A DNA stretch of 64,000 nt from Halogranum rubrum (GCF_900114455.1 NZ_FOTC01000001.1:1017058-1081057), one strand, 5' to 3'; positions 43,572-53,483 are shown, numbered from the stretch's first letter. Made by a program: numbers and translations. The notes: generated by a model not told the origin, from the letters alone.

Positions 43572-44654
43572 ATGACACGCACACACTACACGAGACGGAC
43601 CTTCGTCCGAACGGCCACGGCGCTCTCCGGCGTCGCCGGCCTCTCCTCGCTCGCGGCCGCAGACCACGACGAGTCGGTCGTCGTCGTCGACGGCACCGCG
43701 AGCGACGACCTGCAGTGGTACAATCTCGCCGTCACCGGCGAAATCACCGGTAAGAGCAACGCATCGGGCGCATCGACGAACGACAGCGACTGGCTGGAAT
43801 CCACCGCCGTCGCCGGCGGGTACGTCCGCGGCGGCAAGGACGCCTACAGCTTCACGGGTGACCTCGTCGGCTTCTGGTCTGACGAGAGCCCTGCAGTCTA
43901 CGTCGACGGGTCGCGCGTCGACCCCGACCCGCTCCGGATGATTTCGATTCGGAAGGACGACCCCGCCTCCAGCGTCAGTTACGAACTGACGACGAGTGGC
44001 CTCCTGTCGAGTAGCGCCGCCAACGGCGCGAGCATCGACGGCGGCGACCGAGTTTACGGCGGCCGAGCGACTGGCTACGTCGTGAACGGCACCGACAGCT
44101 ACGCGTTTTCCGGCGACATCGAAGACCTGACCGCCGACGGCGGCCTCTCCGTCGTCGTCGACGGCGAGACGGTCGGCTACGAGGGCGAGTGGCCGCCGCA
44201 GTCCGGTGGCAGCGACGGAAGCGGGAGCGACCCGGACTCCTTCGTCGCCCGACTCGAACGGCGCATCCACGAGAAGGTCAACGCTCGACGTCGTGCCAAC
44301 GGTGTGAGCGAACTCGGCTACGACGCCGACCTCGCTGCCGCCGCCCGCGCACACAGTCGGGACATGGTCGACCGGGACTTCTTCTCGCACACCGCACCCG
44401 GCGACGACAGTTTCGCGGACCACTACACCGACGAGGGCGTCTCCTGTCGCGCACTCGGCGAGAACATCCTCTATCGGTCGCTCCGCGACGACGACGTCGA
44501 CATCGTCGCCGAGAACGTCGTCACCCAGTGGATGAACAGTTCGGGCCACCGTGCCAACATCCTCCGTGACAGTTGGCAGGTCGAGGGACTCGGTGCCGTC
44601 GTCTCCGACGACGACCTGCTGTACGTCACCGAAGGGTTCGGTAGCGGCTGCTGA
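43572..44654 (+). CDS. Tat-exported CAP-domain (SCP/PR1) protein
   Basis: A 360-residue secreted protein. The N-terminus has a twin-arginine signal (TRRTFVRTATALSGVAGLSS) without a lipobox. Residues about 35-205 form a repeated beta-rich region: two blocks each end in YSFTGDL-like or YAFSGDI-like strands. After a Gly/Ser linker, the C-terminal CAP domain carries HSRDMVDRDFFSHTAP, GENILYR and WMNSSGHRANIL with the His/Glu cavity residues. Function in archaea is unknown. It probably answers to the TTCGAAT array upstream. Confidence 0.85.
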   Translation: MTRTHYTRRTFVRTATALSGVAGLSSLAAADHDESVVVVDGTASDDLQWYNLAVTGEITGKSNASGASTNDSDWLESTAVAGGYVRGGKDAYSFTGDLVGFWSDESPAVYVDGSRVDPDPLRMISIRKDDPASSVSYELTTSGLLSSSAANGASIDGGDRVYGGRATGYVVNGTDSYAFSGDIEDLTADGGLSVVVDGETVGYEGEWPPQSGGSDGSGSDPDSFVARLERRIHEKVNARRRANGVSELGYDADLAAAARAHSRDMVDRDFFSHTAPGDDSFADHYTDEGVSCRALGENILYRSLRDDDVDIVAENVVTQWMNSSGHRANILRDSWQVEGLGAVVSDDDLLYVTEGFGSGC

Positions 44655-44825
44655 CGCTCGTTCGACTCTCCACGACTCCGCTCTCCTCTTTCGGTCCCTC
44701 CCGTCTCTTCGCTTCTCTCCGTCGTACGCGACTCGGTACCATCATAGCCCGCTCGTCTACGTCGGTCCGTGGAAGTGAGTGTGGCCTTCGGACCCACGGG
44801 TATCGACACCAATGAGCATGCCTTG

Positions 44826-44864
44826 TGTGCATAATCCAACGGGCTTTTATGCTCTATGTGCATA
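44826..44864. promoter_or_regulatory. TGTGCATA repeats around the nhaC promoter
   Basis: TGTGCATA occurs at 44826-44833 and 44857-44864, on either side of a TATA-like CTTTTATG (44843-44850). The second copy forms an inverted repeat with TATGC just upstream (44848). ATG 44875 lies about 27 bases after the TATA box. A repressor site for the antiporter gene is a reasonable guess. Confidence 0.45.
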
Positions 44865-44874
44865 CAGCGAGGTA

Positions 44875-46362
44875 ATGACAGCACTCGACATCACGCCGCT
44901 CACGTTCGAGGAACTCGACCCCGAGCGTCGGCCGTCGCTTCGGACGGCGCTCTTGCCCGTCTTGGCGGTCGTGCTCTTCCTCGGCGTCGGGTCGGCGGTT
45001 CTCAAACTCGACCCGCACGTACCGCTGCTCTGGAGTATCATCTTCGTCGCACTCCTCGCGCGACACCGCCTCGGCTTCTCGTGGGAGGAGGTCGGCGACG
45101 GCCTCGCCCGTGGCCTCCTGATGGGCCGTCAGGCACTCTTCATCATCTTCGTCATCTACGCGCTCATCGCGACGTGGATCAGCGCCGGGACGATTCCGAC
45201 GCTGATGTCCTACGGCCTCGAACTGCTCAGCCCGCAGGTGTTTCTCCCCGTCGCCGCCGTCCTCGGGTTCGTCGTCGCGTTCGCAATCGGGTCGTCGTGG
45301 ACGACGGTCGGAACGCTCGGCGTCGCCTTCGTCGGTATCGGGTCTGGTCTCGGCATTCCCGCACCGATGACCGTCGGGGCGGTGCTCTCGGGCGCGTATG
45401 CAGGTGACAAACAGTCGCCACTCTCCGATACGACGAACCTCGCCGCAGGAATCACCAACACGGACCTCTACGACCACATTCGCGCGATGCGAAACAGCAC
45501 GCTCGTCGCCTTCGGTCTCTCCGTCGTCATCTACGCCGTCCTCGGTCTCCAAGTCGCGAGCGGCGGGGCGGCCAGTGGGACGGTCTCCGAGATTCAGACC
45601 GCGCTCTCGGGGTCCTACACGCTCTCGCTGCTCGCCTTCCTCCCTCTCGTCGTCACCTTCGGGCTGGCACTCCGCCAGTATCCGGCGCTACCGACGCTCG
45701 TCACGGGCGTCATCGCGGGCGTGGTGACGACTATCCTCCTCCAGGGGACAGGGTTCGTGGCGGCGTGGGAAGTCTTCATGTACGGCACGTCTCCCGAGAC
45801 GGGCAGTGAGTTGGTGAACGGTCTGCTCGGGAGCGGTGGCCTCACTGGCTCTGCGTGGACCATCACCGTCGTCGTCGCCGCCCTCTCGCTCGGCGGTCTG
45901 CTGGAGAAGACGGGCGTCCTCGCCGTCCTGGCCCACGAACTCGCACAGGCGGTGCAGAGCGTCGGCGGCCTCGTCGCCGGCACCGGCGCGGCGGCGATTC
46001 TCACGAACGTCCTCACCGCCCAGCAGTACATGAGCATCGTCGTCCCCGGACTCACGCTCCGGGACGTCTACGACGAGTACGGCCTCGACAACGAGGACCT
46101 CTCGCAGGCAATCGAGTCGGCGGGGACGCCGACGGGTGCACTCATCCCGTGGCACGCGGGTGCGGTCTACATGTCGCAGGTGACGGGTGTCGCCACGCTC
46201 GCCGGTTCCTACGGACTGGGTGGCTACGCGCCCTACTACTTCTTCGGCATCCTCTCGCCACTCGTCCTCTTCGCTATCGCCGCGACGGGCATCGGCCTCC
46301 CCGACCCCGACGCCGAGAGAGCCTCGTCGTCGACGTCGACACCGACGCCGACGACGGACTGA
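44875..46362 (+). CDS. nhaC: Na+/H+ antiporter, NhaC family
   Basis: A 495-residue antiporter with eleven or twelve membrane segments. Seen: the family core GSSWTTVGTLGVAFVGIGSG, GAVLSGAYAGDKQSPLSDTT, and AGTPTGALIPWHAGAVYMSQ near the end. It exchanges sodium for protons across the membrane, important for a halophile. ATG 44875 is supported by a TATA-like box. The tail is short and rich in Ser and Thr. Confidence 0.93.
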   Translation: MTALDITPLTFEELDPERRPSLRTALLPVLAVVLFLGVGSAVLKLDPHVPLLWSIIFVALLARHRLGFSWEEVGDGLARGLLMGRQALFIIFVIYALIATWISAGTIPTLMSYGLELLSPQVFLPVAAVLGFVVAFAIGSSWTTVGTLGVAFVGIGSGLGIPAPMTVGAVLSGAYAGDKQSPLSDTTNLAAGITNTDLYDHIRAMRNSTLVAFGLSVVIYAVLGLQVASGGAASGTVSEIQTALSGSYTLSLLAFLPLVVTFGLALRQYPALPTLVTGVIAGVVTTILLQGTGFVAAWEVFMYGTSPETGSELVNGLLGSGGLTGSAWTITVVVAALSLGGLLEKTGVLAVLAHELAQAVQSVGGLVAGTGAAAILTNVLTAQQYMSIVVPGLTLRDVYDEYGLDNEDLSQAIESAGTPTGALIPWHAGAVYMSQVTGVATLAGSYGLGGYAPYYFFGILSPLVLFAIAATGIGLPDPDAERASSSTSTPTPTTD

Positions 46363-46370
46363 GAGTCCGC

Positions 46371-46760
46371 TCAGTAGGTCTGTGACGACGCCGTTCCCAC
46401 GTCGATTCGGACGAGCACGTTTCCGGACCACGCGTCTGGGTCGGCACCGTACTTCGCGTTGATGCGTCGCTCGGCGTCTCGGGTCGCTTCCGCGTCGTCG
46501 ACGACGGTGGCCGTCCCGAGGAGCGTCACCATCCACTGGGCGTGGCCACCGTCGTCTTTCTGAATCGACAGCGCGACTCGGGGGTTCTCCCGGACGTTCC
46601 GTAGCTTCTGTCCAGTCGTGAGCACCTCGACGACGCCGTCGGCGTAGTCGTACCAGACAGGGGCAACGTGCGGTCGTTCGTTCGCACAGGTCGCCAGATG
46701 CGCCATGAGCGGTTCGCTCGTCAGGAGTCGTTCGACGTCGGTAGTGATGGATGTAGACAC
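46371..46760 (-). CDS. Pyridoxamine 5'-phosphate oxidase family protein (GTG start)
   Basis: A 129-residue FMN-binding split-barrel protein. Seen: LMAHLATCANERPHVAPVWY, LRNVRENPRVALSIQ and VTLLGTATVVDDAEATRDAE. Such proteins bind FMN or F420 and reduce small molecules; the role here is not known. The GTG at 46760 is the best start, since the frame upstream is arginine-rich and runs into the kinase gene. Convergent to nhaC, with 8 bases between. Confidence 0.82.
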   Translation of the reverse strand: MSTSITTDVERLLTSEPLMAHLATCANERPHVAPVWYDYADGVVEVLTTGQKLRNVRENPRVALSIQKDDGGHAQWMVTLLGTATVVDDAEATRDAERRINAKYGADPDAWSGNVLVRIDVGTASSQTY

Positions 46761-46809
46761 GTCGTGAGAGAGGTGCCGAAGCCGCAAAAGTCGTCGCTCG
46801 CGTACCTCC

Positions 46810-48510
46810 TCACTCGTTCGCCAGTCTCGGCAAGACGACGGTGACTGTCGTCCCGTCGTCGACGTCGAACGACAGGTCTCCACCGTATCTGCGGGCGGTC
46901 CACGTGGCAACCCACAGACCCACGCCAGTCGTGTGTTCGAGCGGTGCCTCTTCTCCGAGATGGAGTGCGTCGACTTCGTACTCGGAGATACCCGGCCCGT
47001 TGTCGGTCACGCGGATTGCGACGGCAGTCGGGTCGTCTCCGGCGGGTCCGACATGCACGTCGACGGTCGGGTCTGCTGCGTCGTTGTGAACGACGGCGTT
47101 CTCGACGAGTTCTGTGACGGCGAGACGAAGGAGCGGTCCGGCAGCGACGTGGGCGCGTTGGTCGATGGTGACCGAAATCTCTGCATCAGTCGTCTCTCGC
47201 ACGTCGTCGACGGCGTCCGCCACCATCTCGGCAACGTCGACCGTCTCGTGGTGTTCGACGTCGATGCCGTGGACGACTCGCCCGAGTTTGTCCGCCTGTG
47301 AGACGAGTTGGCTCGCAGTGCGCTCGATTACCTCGGTCCGGGTCGTCGTGGGAACCGAGTCGTCACCGTCGTGGAGGTCCCTCGCGTGGCCGACGATGAC
47401 GTTCAGGTCGTTTCGGAGGTTGTGTCGTAACAGGCGGTGGAGCACACGGAGATGTTCCTCACGCTGCCGTCGAGTGGTCACGTCGTGAAACGTGACGAGT
47501 TGGCCGGTGGCGACGTCCCGGTGCAGTGACAGTGGCTCGACGCCCACGTCGTAGGTACGGTGTACTCCGTCGACGTACTGGGTGTGCACTTGTTGACCGG
47601 TGACGTCCGGAATGTGCCGGTCCACGAGGGCGTTCAACTCCGGGGCGATACGCTCCAGACTGCGACCGACGGTCGCCTGACGAGAGCGGCCGAACAACGT
47701 CAGGGCGGCCGGGTTGGCGTCGACGACCTGTCGCCGTCCGTTGACGGCGACGACCGGGTCTGTCATCCGGTCGATGAACTCGTCACGCGTGACGTCGCGG
47801 GTGGCAGGGGTGAGTGTGAGGAGACGATACCGGAACACCGACAGCCAGAGCGCACCACCCGAGGCGAGGACCGCCATCGCGGTCGGGTCGAACCCCGGCT
47901 CTGTAAGCCCGAGAAAGTACACGACGTTGGCGAGAAAGGGAATCGCGACGGCGACGAGCAGTCCGAACGCCTGTCCACGGTGGAGATGGTCGTTTCCCTG
48001 ACCGACGAGCATCCGGAGGATGAGCGCGGCACCCCCGAGCATGAGCGTGTAGCTGTACGCCAGATAGACGCCGTAGAGCGGTCCGTACTCCTCGACATGG
48101 AACGCGAACGTCCGGCTGGGATGGATTTCGAACGACTGCCAGACCAAGCTGTGAACTGAGTTCGTGACCCCGGCGAGCGCGAACCCGACGGAGACGACGA
48201 CGAGAAGCGGGAGGACGCCCCGCGGCACCGACCGTCGGTAACCGGTGTACTGCAGGCAAAACACGAACCAACAGAGCGGAACGGCGACGATGAAGACGAA
48301 CGTGACCTGCGAGAGGAGGAGCTTCAGCCCAACTGGGCTCGACAACCGGAGCGCGTACCCGACGGCCCACCCACTCGTCGCAATCAACAGCAGTGCTAAC
48401 GAAAGAGTGCCCGGCGTCTCTCTATTTCGTGCTGTGTACGCCCCGAGTGCCGCGACGACCACTGCCGCGAGCAAGTGTAACTGAACGTAGAACCCGCCGT
48501 CCCACGTCAT
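46810..48510 (-). CDS. Sensor histidine kinase with 7-TM sensor and PAS domain
   Basis: A 566-residue membrane kinase. Residues 1-220 hold seven membrane segments of the histidine-kinase N-terminal 7TM type. A PAS domain follows at about 235-340 (MTDPVVAVNGRRQVVDANPA). The kinase core has the H-box LHRLLRHNLRNDLNVIVGHA, N-box VTELVENAVVHND, and G1 ITDNGPGI-like VTDNGPGISEYEV. No response regulator gene is adjacent. The signal is unknown; it lies between an antiporter and the cytochrome oxidase genes. Confidence 0.92.
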   Translation of the reverse strand: MTWDGGFYVQLHLLAAVVVAALGAYTARNRETPGTLSLALLLIATSGWAVGYALRLSSPVGLKLLLSQVTFVFIVAVPLCWFVFCLQYTGYRRSVPRGVLPLLVVVSVGFALAGVTNSVHSLVWQSFEIHPSRTFAFHVEEYGPLYGVYLAYSYTLMLGGAALILRMLVGQGNDHLHRGQAFGLLVAVAIPFLANVVYFLGLTEPGFDPTAMAVLASGGALWLSVFRYRLLTLTPATRDVTRDEFIDRMTDPVVAVNGRRQVVDANPAALTLFGRSRQATVGRSLERIAPELNALVDRHIPDVTGQQVHTQYVDGVHRTYDVGVEPLSLHRDVATGQLVTFHDVTTRRQREEHLRVLHRLLRHNLRNDLNVIVGHARDLHDGDDSVPTTTRTEVIERTASQLVSQADKLGRVVHGIDVEHHETVDVAEMVADAVDDVRETTDAEISVTIDQRAHVAAGPLLRLAVTELVENAVVHNDAADPTVDVHVGPAGDDPTAVAIRVTDNGPGISEYEVDALHLGEEAPLEHTTGVGLWVATWTARRYGGDLSFDVDDGTTVTVVLPRLANE

Positions 48511-48722
48511 TACAGACGGTGTCGGTGTGTACGACGTCGCCGATGTAATATCATCTATCCAGATTTTCGGTTGTTGTTTCGAGATTCGCCGTAGATGATA
48601 TAGCTGTGTCGGAGGGGCCCCTCTCTGACGGTGCTGACGGCCAGGAGATACCGTTCACCGTCTCTCGGTTTCGGCACGCGAACGGTTCGTCGACGAAGTT
48701 ACGCCACCGTAAGGGTAGACGC

Positions 48723-49241
48723 TCAGACGAGTGAGTCCGGACGGGTCGAGAGGTACTCGAACACGAGTCCGAGACCCAGTCCGTACGCGAGATGTGCGAG
48801 GAGTGTCAACACGACGTAGAGTGCCAGTCCGAGACCGGAGAACCCCTCGTAGAACACGAGGACGAACCCGGTCCAGAGGATTGCACCGAACACCATCCCG
48901 CTCACCGGCGGGCGCTCACCCGGGAGGTACTCCATCACGGAGGCGAAGAGCAGTGGGAACGGTACCATCCCGTTGAACAGGAACACGAGATAGCCCACGA
49001 CGAGCGTCGGTCCGAGCGTCTCTAATCCAGCGAGTCCACCGAGTGCCGCGAACGACTCTCGGGAGAAGACACCGACGGACTCGGCGACGAGCAACACACC
49101 GGTCATCATCGCCGTACCGACGAGCCCGCCTGCAGCACCGATGACACCGTCGCCGACGATGCCGAGCAACCGGTCGAACTCGTCGTCCTCGATCTCCATC
49201 TCGTCGAACGTCTCGTCGTACTCGGTTGGTGAATCAGCCAT
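48723..49241 (-). CDS. Membrane protein, DUF6789-like
   Basis: A 172-residue protein with an acidic N-terminal tail of about 25 residues and four membrane segments: GAAGGLVGTAMMTGVLLVAE, LGPTLVVGYLVFLFNGMVPF, SGMVFGAILWTGFVLVFYEG and LTLLAHLAYGLGLGLVFEYL. It lies divergent to the cytochrome oxidase subunit II gene, a position this kind of protein also has in other haloarchaea as far as I recall. Function unknown. The 212 bases after it hold no gene. Confidence 0.7.
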   Translation of the reverse strand: MADSPTEYDETFDEMEIEDDEFDRLLGIVGDGVIGAAGGLVGTAMMTGVLLVAESVGVFSRESFAALGGLAGLETLGPTLVVGYLVFLFNGMVPFPLLFASVMEYLPGERPPVSGMVFGAILWTGFVLVFYEGFSGLGLALYVVLTLLAHLAYGLGLGLVFEYLSTRPDSLV

Positions 49242-49381
49242 GTTACCATATACCGCACGAATCGTCTTAATGTTCCTTCTTCTGCCCCAGACACTACTTT
49301 GATTCAGATATTTTCACTAAACACCGATATTGGTTCAGAAGTGTGCAAAGGATAAAGACCGATTGACAACAATTAACATGG

Positions 49382-50146
49382 ATGGGTGTGGTGACCGGAG
49401 TGGAGACAGCAGGGGTACCGTTGCACTCGCAGGGGCTTCTTCCGAGTGGGTCGCGCATCGCGGTGTTCTCCGAGATTTTCACTGTCTTTCTCGTCCTCGG
49501 GACGTTCGTCGGCGTGTTGGTCATCGGCTACATGCTCTACAACGCCTACCGATACCGCGACGGAGACCACCGGACAGACGACGCCGACCGGCCCGTACTC
49601 GGCGAACTGCCCGGCGATAGCGGCGGCGGCCGAAAACTCCTCTTCTCGTTCTCGTTGAGCGCCATCGTCGTCGTCTCGCTCATCGTCTGGACGTACGGTG
49701 CGCTCCTCGACGTCGAGAGCGTCTCCGCACAGTCGGCAGACGCGGACAACGGCGTCGACGTCCGCGTCGAGGGCTACCAGTTCGGGTGGCGCTTCGTCTA
49801 CCTCAACGGCTACCAGTCGAACGAACTCCGCGTTCCGGCCGATACGACGGTGCGACTCTCCGTCACCTCCGACGACGTGTTCCACAACTTCGGGATTCCC
49901 GCACTCAGGGTGAAGATGGACGCCATCCCCGGGCAGACGACCGAGACGTGGTTCGTCGCCGACGACCCAGGCACGTATCAGGCGAACTGCTACGAACTCT
50001 GCGGGGCGGGCCACTCGTTCATGAACGCACCGGTCGTCGTGATGGAACCCGACGAGTACGACGCGTGGTACGGGTCGACGACGGCAGCCAACGAATCGAG
50101 CAGCGCGAACGAATCGAGCGACGACGCGGAGGCGACGACAGCATGA
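49382..50146 (+). CDS. coxB: Cytochrome c oxidase subunit II
   Basis: A 254-residue subunit with two N-terminal membrane helices (about 26-54 and 84-107) and an extracellular cupredoxin domain. Seen: VEGYQFGWRFVYLNGYQ, the first copper His in SDDVFHNFGIPA, and the CuA cluster in CYELCGAGHSFM (two Cys, His, Met). It takes electrons from the soluble donor, perhaps halocyanin, and passes them to subunit I. Ends with Ser/Asn/Glu repeats. Its stop overlaps the coxAC start by 4 bases (ATGA). Confidence 0.95.
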   Translation: MGVVTGVETAGVPLHSQGLLPSGSRIAVFSEIFTVFLVLGTFVGVLVIGYMLYNAYRYRDGDHRTDDADRPVLGELPGDSGGGRKLLFSFSLSAIVVVSLIVWTYGALLDVESVSAQSADADNGVDVRVEGYQFGWRFVYLNGYQSNELRVPADTTVRLSVTSDDVFHNFGIPALRVKMDAIPGQTTETWFVADDPGTYQANCYELCGAGHSFMNAPVVVMEPDEYDAWYGSTTAANESSSANESSDDAEATTA

Positions 50147-52668
50147 CGCACGACCGACACACGGAGACAGACGGTGGAGCGACGATAGACGACGAGTTCC
50201 TCGAACCAGTCGTGGTAGACGAGTCCGAGATGGGACTGCCGCCGATGACGTCGGTCAAACGCTGGCTCCTCACGACGAACCACAAGGACGTGGGCATCCT
50301 CTATCTCGTCACCTCGCTGTTCTTCTTCGTCTTCGCGGGGATTCTCGCCCTGCTCATCCGTCTGCAACTATGGTCGCCGGGCGAGGGCATCCTCTCGGCC
50401 GTCGCGTACAACCAGACCGTCTCGGCACACGGCCTGCTCATGGTCTTCTGGTTCATCTCGCCGCTCGCCTTCGGGTTCGCCAACTACGTCGTCCCGCTCC
50501 AAATCGGCGCGAAAGACCTCGCGTTCCCGCGACTCAACGCACTCAGCTACTGGCTCTATCTCTTCTCTGGACTCCTCTTTCTCGTCTCGTTCTTCCAAGG
50601 GGGCACACTCGACGGCGGGTGGACGATGTACGCCCCGTTGAACATCGCTACCTACACGCCCAACATCGGCGCGACGACAGTCGTCCTCGCGCTCATCCTC
50701 TTCACCATCGGTATCACCATGTCGTCGGTCAACTTCCTGACGACGATTCATCGGATGCGCGCCGAGGGGATGACGCTGATGCGACTGCCGCTTTTCAGCA
50801 TGTCCATCCTCCTCACCGTCTGGATGATGCTGTTCGCCTTCGCCGCCCTGCTGGCGGCACTCCTCATCCTCACCTCCGACCGCCTCCTCGGTACCTCGTA
50901 CTTCGCCGCCGACGCCGGTGGCTCGATTCTCTGGGCACATCTGTTCTGGTTCTTCGGTCACCCCGAGGTGTACATCGTCTTCTTCCCCGCCCTCGGCGTG
51001 ATGGCCGAGGTGTTCCAGACATTTACTGGAAGACGACTCGTGGGCCGCAAGTGGTTCGTCGCGTCGATGGTTCTCGTCGCCGTCCAGAGCTTCATGGTCT
51101 GGATGCACCACATGTTCCTGACGAGCATCAACCTCCCAGTCAAGACGCTGTTCATGGCGACGACTATCGGTATCTCGCTTCCCTTCGACCTGATGGTGTT
51201 CGCACTCATCTACACGCTCGTCAAGGGTCGCGTCCGGTTCACGACGCCGTTCCTCTTCGCGTTCGGCGCACTCGTGTTGTTCATCCTCGGCGGCATCACC
51301 GGCGTCTTCTTAGGGGCCGTCGTCCTCGACTACGAGTTCCGCGGCACCTACTGGGTCGTCGCACACTTCCACTACGTGATGGTCGGCGGGGCCACCGCGC
51401 TCTTCGGGGCAATCTACTACTGGTTCCCGAAGATTACGGGACGGATGTACGACGAGTTCCTCGGGAAGGTTCACTTCGCGATGTACTTCGTCGGCTTCAA
51501 CCTCCTCTACTTCCCGATGTTCCTCGCGTGGGAGACGCCTCGGCGCGTCTACGAGTACGACATCGGTCTCACCCCGTGGCACCGACTGGCGACGATTGGC
51601 GCGTTCCTCTTGGGCGCGTCGTTCCTCGTGATGTTCTACAACCTCTACCGGAGTCTCTCGGTCGGTGAGTCGGCACCGGCGAACCCGTGGGAGTACGCGA
51701 CGACGGCGGAGTGGGCCGTCTCCTCGCCGCCGCCGCTGGAGAACTTCCCCGGTCGGCCGAGTTACGCGACTGGGATGCTCAGCTTTCTCACGGCGTCCGG
51801 CACGCCCGCAGTGAGCGGCGGTGGCAGAACCGACGGCGGTGTGGCCGACGCGCACCGTCTGGACACCCAGTCAGCGCACGACGCCCACGCCCACCACGAC
51901 AGCCACGCGAGTCCGTGGCCCGTCGTCATCGCTCTCGGCGCGTTCCTCGCCTTGCTCGGTCTCTCGGCGCTGAAACAGGGCGCGTTCCCCGAGGGAGTCG
52001 TCGGGATGGTCTACGGCGGAACGGCGCTGTTCGGCAGCGTCGTGTTGGCGCTCTCGCTCGTCCAGTTCGGCCGTGAGTCGTTCCACACGAGCGAACCCGA
52101 CGTCGCCGAACGTTGGCCCTTCGCAGGCGTCGAGCGGACGAAACTCGGCGTCTGGATATTCCTCGCCTCCGACGTCGTGCTCTTCGGTGCCTTCATCGGG
52201 TCGTACATCTTCATCCGCGTCGCCGCCGGGTGGATGGGGTGGGAACCAGTGCCTCACGACCCAGTACCCGGACTCGTCAACACCTACCTTCTGCTCACGA
52301 GTAGCTTCAGCGTCGTCCTCGCGCTCGTCGCCGCGCAAAAACGGAACCGGACGTGGCTCGTGGCGACGCTGTCGCTGACGTTCCTCCTCGGCGTGGCCTT
52401 CCTCGTCAACAAGGGTCTGGAGTGGGTCGAACTGTTCCACGAGGGGGTGACGTTCTCCTCGGGCGTGCAGGCGTCGACGTTCTACCTGACGACTGGGTTG
52501 CACGCCGTCCACGTGATTCTCGGACTGCTCATCCTCGGTTTTCTCATCGCCCGCGCAGTCGGCGGGGCGTATCTGGACGACGAGCGACCGGTCGAGTACT
52601 TCGGGCTGTACTGGCACTTCGTCGACATCGTCTGGCTGTTTCTCTTTCCGCTGTTCTACATCCTGTGA
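50143..52668 (+). CDS. coxAC: Cytochrome c oxidase subunit I fused to subunit III
   Basis: An 841-residue fusion. Residues to about 555 are subunit I: low-spin heme His in QTVSAHGLLMVFWF, the CuB/His-Tyr motif WFFGHPEVYIVFFP, the CuB pair in WMHHMFLTS, and heme ligands in VAHFHYVMVGG. After a His-rich linker (about 585-625) comes subunit III with WPFAGVERTKLGVWIFLASD and a final VDIVWLFLFPLFYI. The enzyme reduces oxygen to water and pumps protons. ATG 50143 overlaps the coxB stop. Haloarchaeal oxidases often show such fusions. Confidence 0.95.
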   Translation: MTHDRHTETDGGATIDDEFLEPVVVDESEMGLPPMTSVKRWLLTTNHKDVGILYLVTSLFFFVFAGILALLIRLQLWSPGEGILSAVAYNQTVSAHGLLMVFWFISPLAFGFANYVVPLQIGAKDLAFPRLNALSYWLYLFSGLLFLVSFFQGGTLDGGWTMYAPLNIATYTPNIGATTVVLALILFTIGITMSSVNFLTTIHRMRAEGMTLMRLPLFSMSILLTVWMMLFAFAALLAALLILTSDRLLGTSYFAADAGGSILWAHLFWFFGHPEVYIVFFPALGVMAEVFQTFTGRRLVGRKWFVASMVLVAVQSFMVWMHHMFLTSINLPVKTLFMATTIGISLPFDLMVFALIYTLVKGRVRFTTPFLFAFGALVLFILGGITGVFLGAVVLDYEFRGTYWVVAHFHYVMVGGATALFGAIYYWFPKITGRMYDEFLGKVHFAMYFVGFNLLYFPMFLAWETPRRVYEYDIGLTPWHRLATIGAFLLGASFLVMFYNLYRSLSVGESAPANPWEYATTAEWAVSSPPPLENFPGRPSYATGMLSFLTASGTPAVSGGGRTDGGVADAHRLDTQSAHDAHAHHDSHASPWPVVIALGAFLALLGLSALKQGAFPEGVVGMVYGGTALFGSVVLALSLVQFGRESFHTSEPDVAERWPFAGVERTKLGVWIFLASDVVLFGAFIGSYIFIRVAAGWMGWEPVPHDPVPGLVNTYLLLTSSFSVVLALVAAQKRNRTWLVATLSLTFLLGVAFLVNKGLEWVELFHEGVTFSSGVQASTFYLTTGLHAVHVILGLLILGFLIARAVGGAYLDDERPVEYFGLYWHFVDIVWLFLFPLFYIL

Positions 52669-52677
52669 GGTATCAAA

Positions 52678-52938
52678 ATGACATCAACGAAACTGTACGC
52701 GGTAATCTACGTCGTCCTCTTCGTGATGGCGACGGCGCAGGTACTCGTCGAGTTCGCGGGACTGAGCTACTGGCTCGCCTTCGGGGTCATCCTCGCGCTC
52801 TCGGCGGTGAAAGCACTCCTCGTCGCGGGCTACTACCAACATCTGCTGTTCGAACCACGCTCCATCTCGTATCTGCTGGTGGTCGGACTGCTCGCCGCGG
52901 TGGGGTTGACGCTCGCGGCAGCGTACTCCATCTCCTGA
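52678..52938 (+). CDS. Cytochrome c oxidase subunit IV-like protein
   Basis: An 86-residue membrane protein with three hydrophobic helices. Seen: LYAVIYVVLFVMATAQVLVE and VKALLVAGYYQHLLFEPRSI, the typical pattern of prokaryotic oxidase subunit IV (CtaF). It lies 9 bases after the fused subunit I/III gene and should be part of the same complex in the cytoplasmic membrane. It ends the oxidase operon. Confidence 0.85.
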   Translation: MTSTKLYAVIYVVLFVMATAQVLVEFAGLSYWLAFGVILALSAVKALLVAGYYQHLLFEPRSISYLLVVGLLAAVGLTLAAAYSIS

Positions 52939-53043
52939 CGTCGGTCCGTCGGTTCGTCGACTTTCTCCGTGTCACACCGTCGAATCAGGAGCGTACAAAA
53001 TTTTAAATCGTTATAGAAGTATGAGGTTATCGGATATCCACCA

Positions 53044-53454
53044 ATGACAGCCGTAACACTCGACGTAGCCAAACAACTCGTCACCGCCGCCGAAGAGAAA
53101 GCCGAAGACATCGACGTGCCGATGTGTATCGCCGTGATGGACGAGGGAGCGAACCTCGTCGCGTTCCACCGGATGGACGACGCACTCCTCGCCAGCGTGA
53201 GCATCTCACAGAACAAGGCGTACAGCTCTGTGACACTCAAACTCGACACAGAGACGGTCTGGGAGGTGTCACAGCCGGGTGAATCGCTGTACGGTATCGG
53301 CGACACGAACGACGGCCGTATCATCACGTTCGGTGGCGGTATCCCGCTCGAAGTCGACGGGAACGTCGTCGGTGCCGTCGGCGTCTCGGGTGGGAGCGTC
53401 GAAGAGGACGTCAGCGTGGCAGAAGCGGCCGTCGAAGCGTTCGAGTCGGTGTAG
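53044..53454 (+). CDS. DUF336/HbpS-like (GlcG, PduO C-terminal type) protein
   Basis: A 136-residue protein of the HbpS/GlcG family. Seen: AEEKAEDIDVPMCIAVMDEG, LVAFHRMDDALLASVSISQN, the KAYSS motif, and IITFGGGIPLEVDGNVVGAV followed by GVSGGSVEED. In bacteria the same domain forms the C-terminal half of PduO and binds heme or cobalamin-type cofactors. The promoter TTATAGAA (53011-53018) gives a leaderless transcript. It flanks the diol dehydratase locus, which supports a PduO-like role. Confidence 0.85.
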   Translation: MTAVTLDVAKQLVTAAEEKAEDIDVPMCIAVMDEGANLVAFHRMDDALLASVSISQNKAYSSVTLKLDTETVWEVSQPGESLYGIGDTNDGRIITFGGGIPLEVDGNVVGAVGVSGGSVEEDVSVAEAAVEAFESV

Positions 53455-53483
53455 CGGTTTTTTCGGTTCCGGTACCCCATCAC

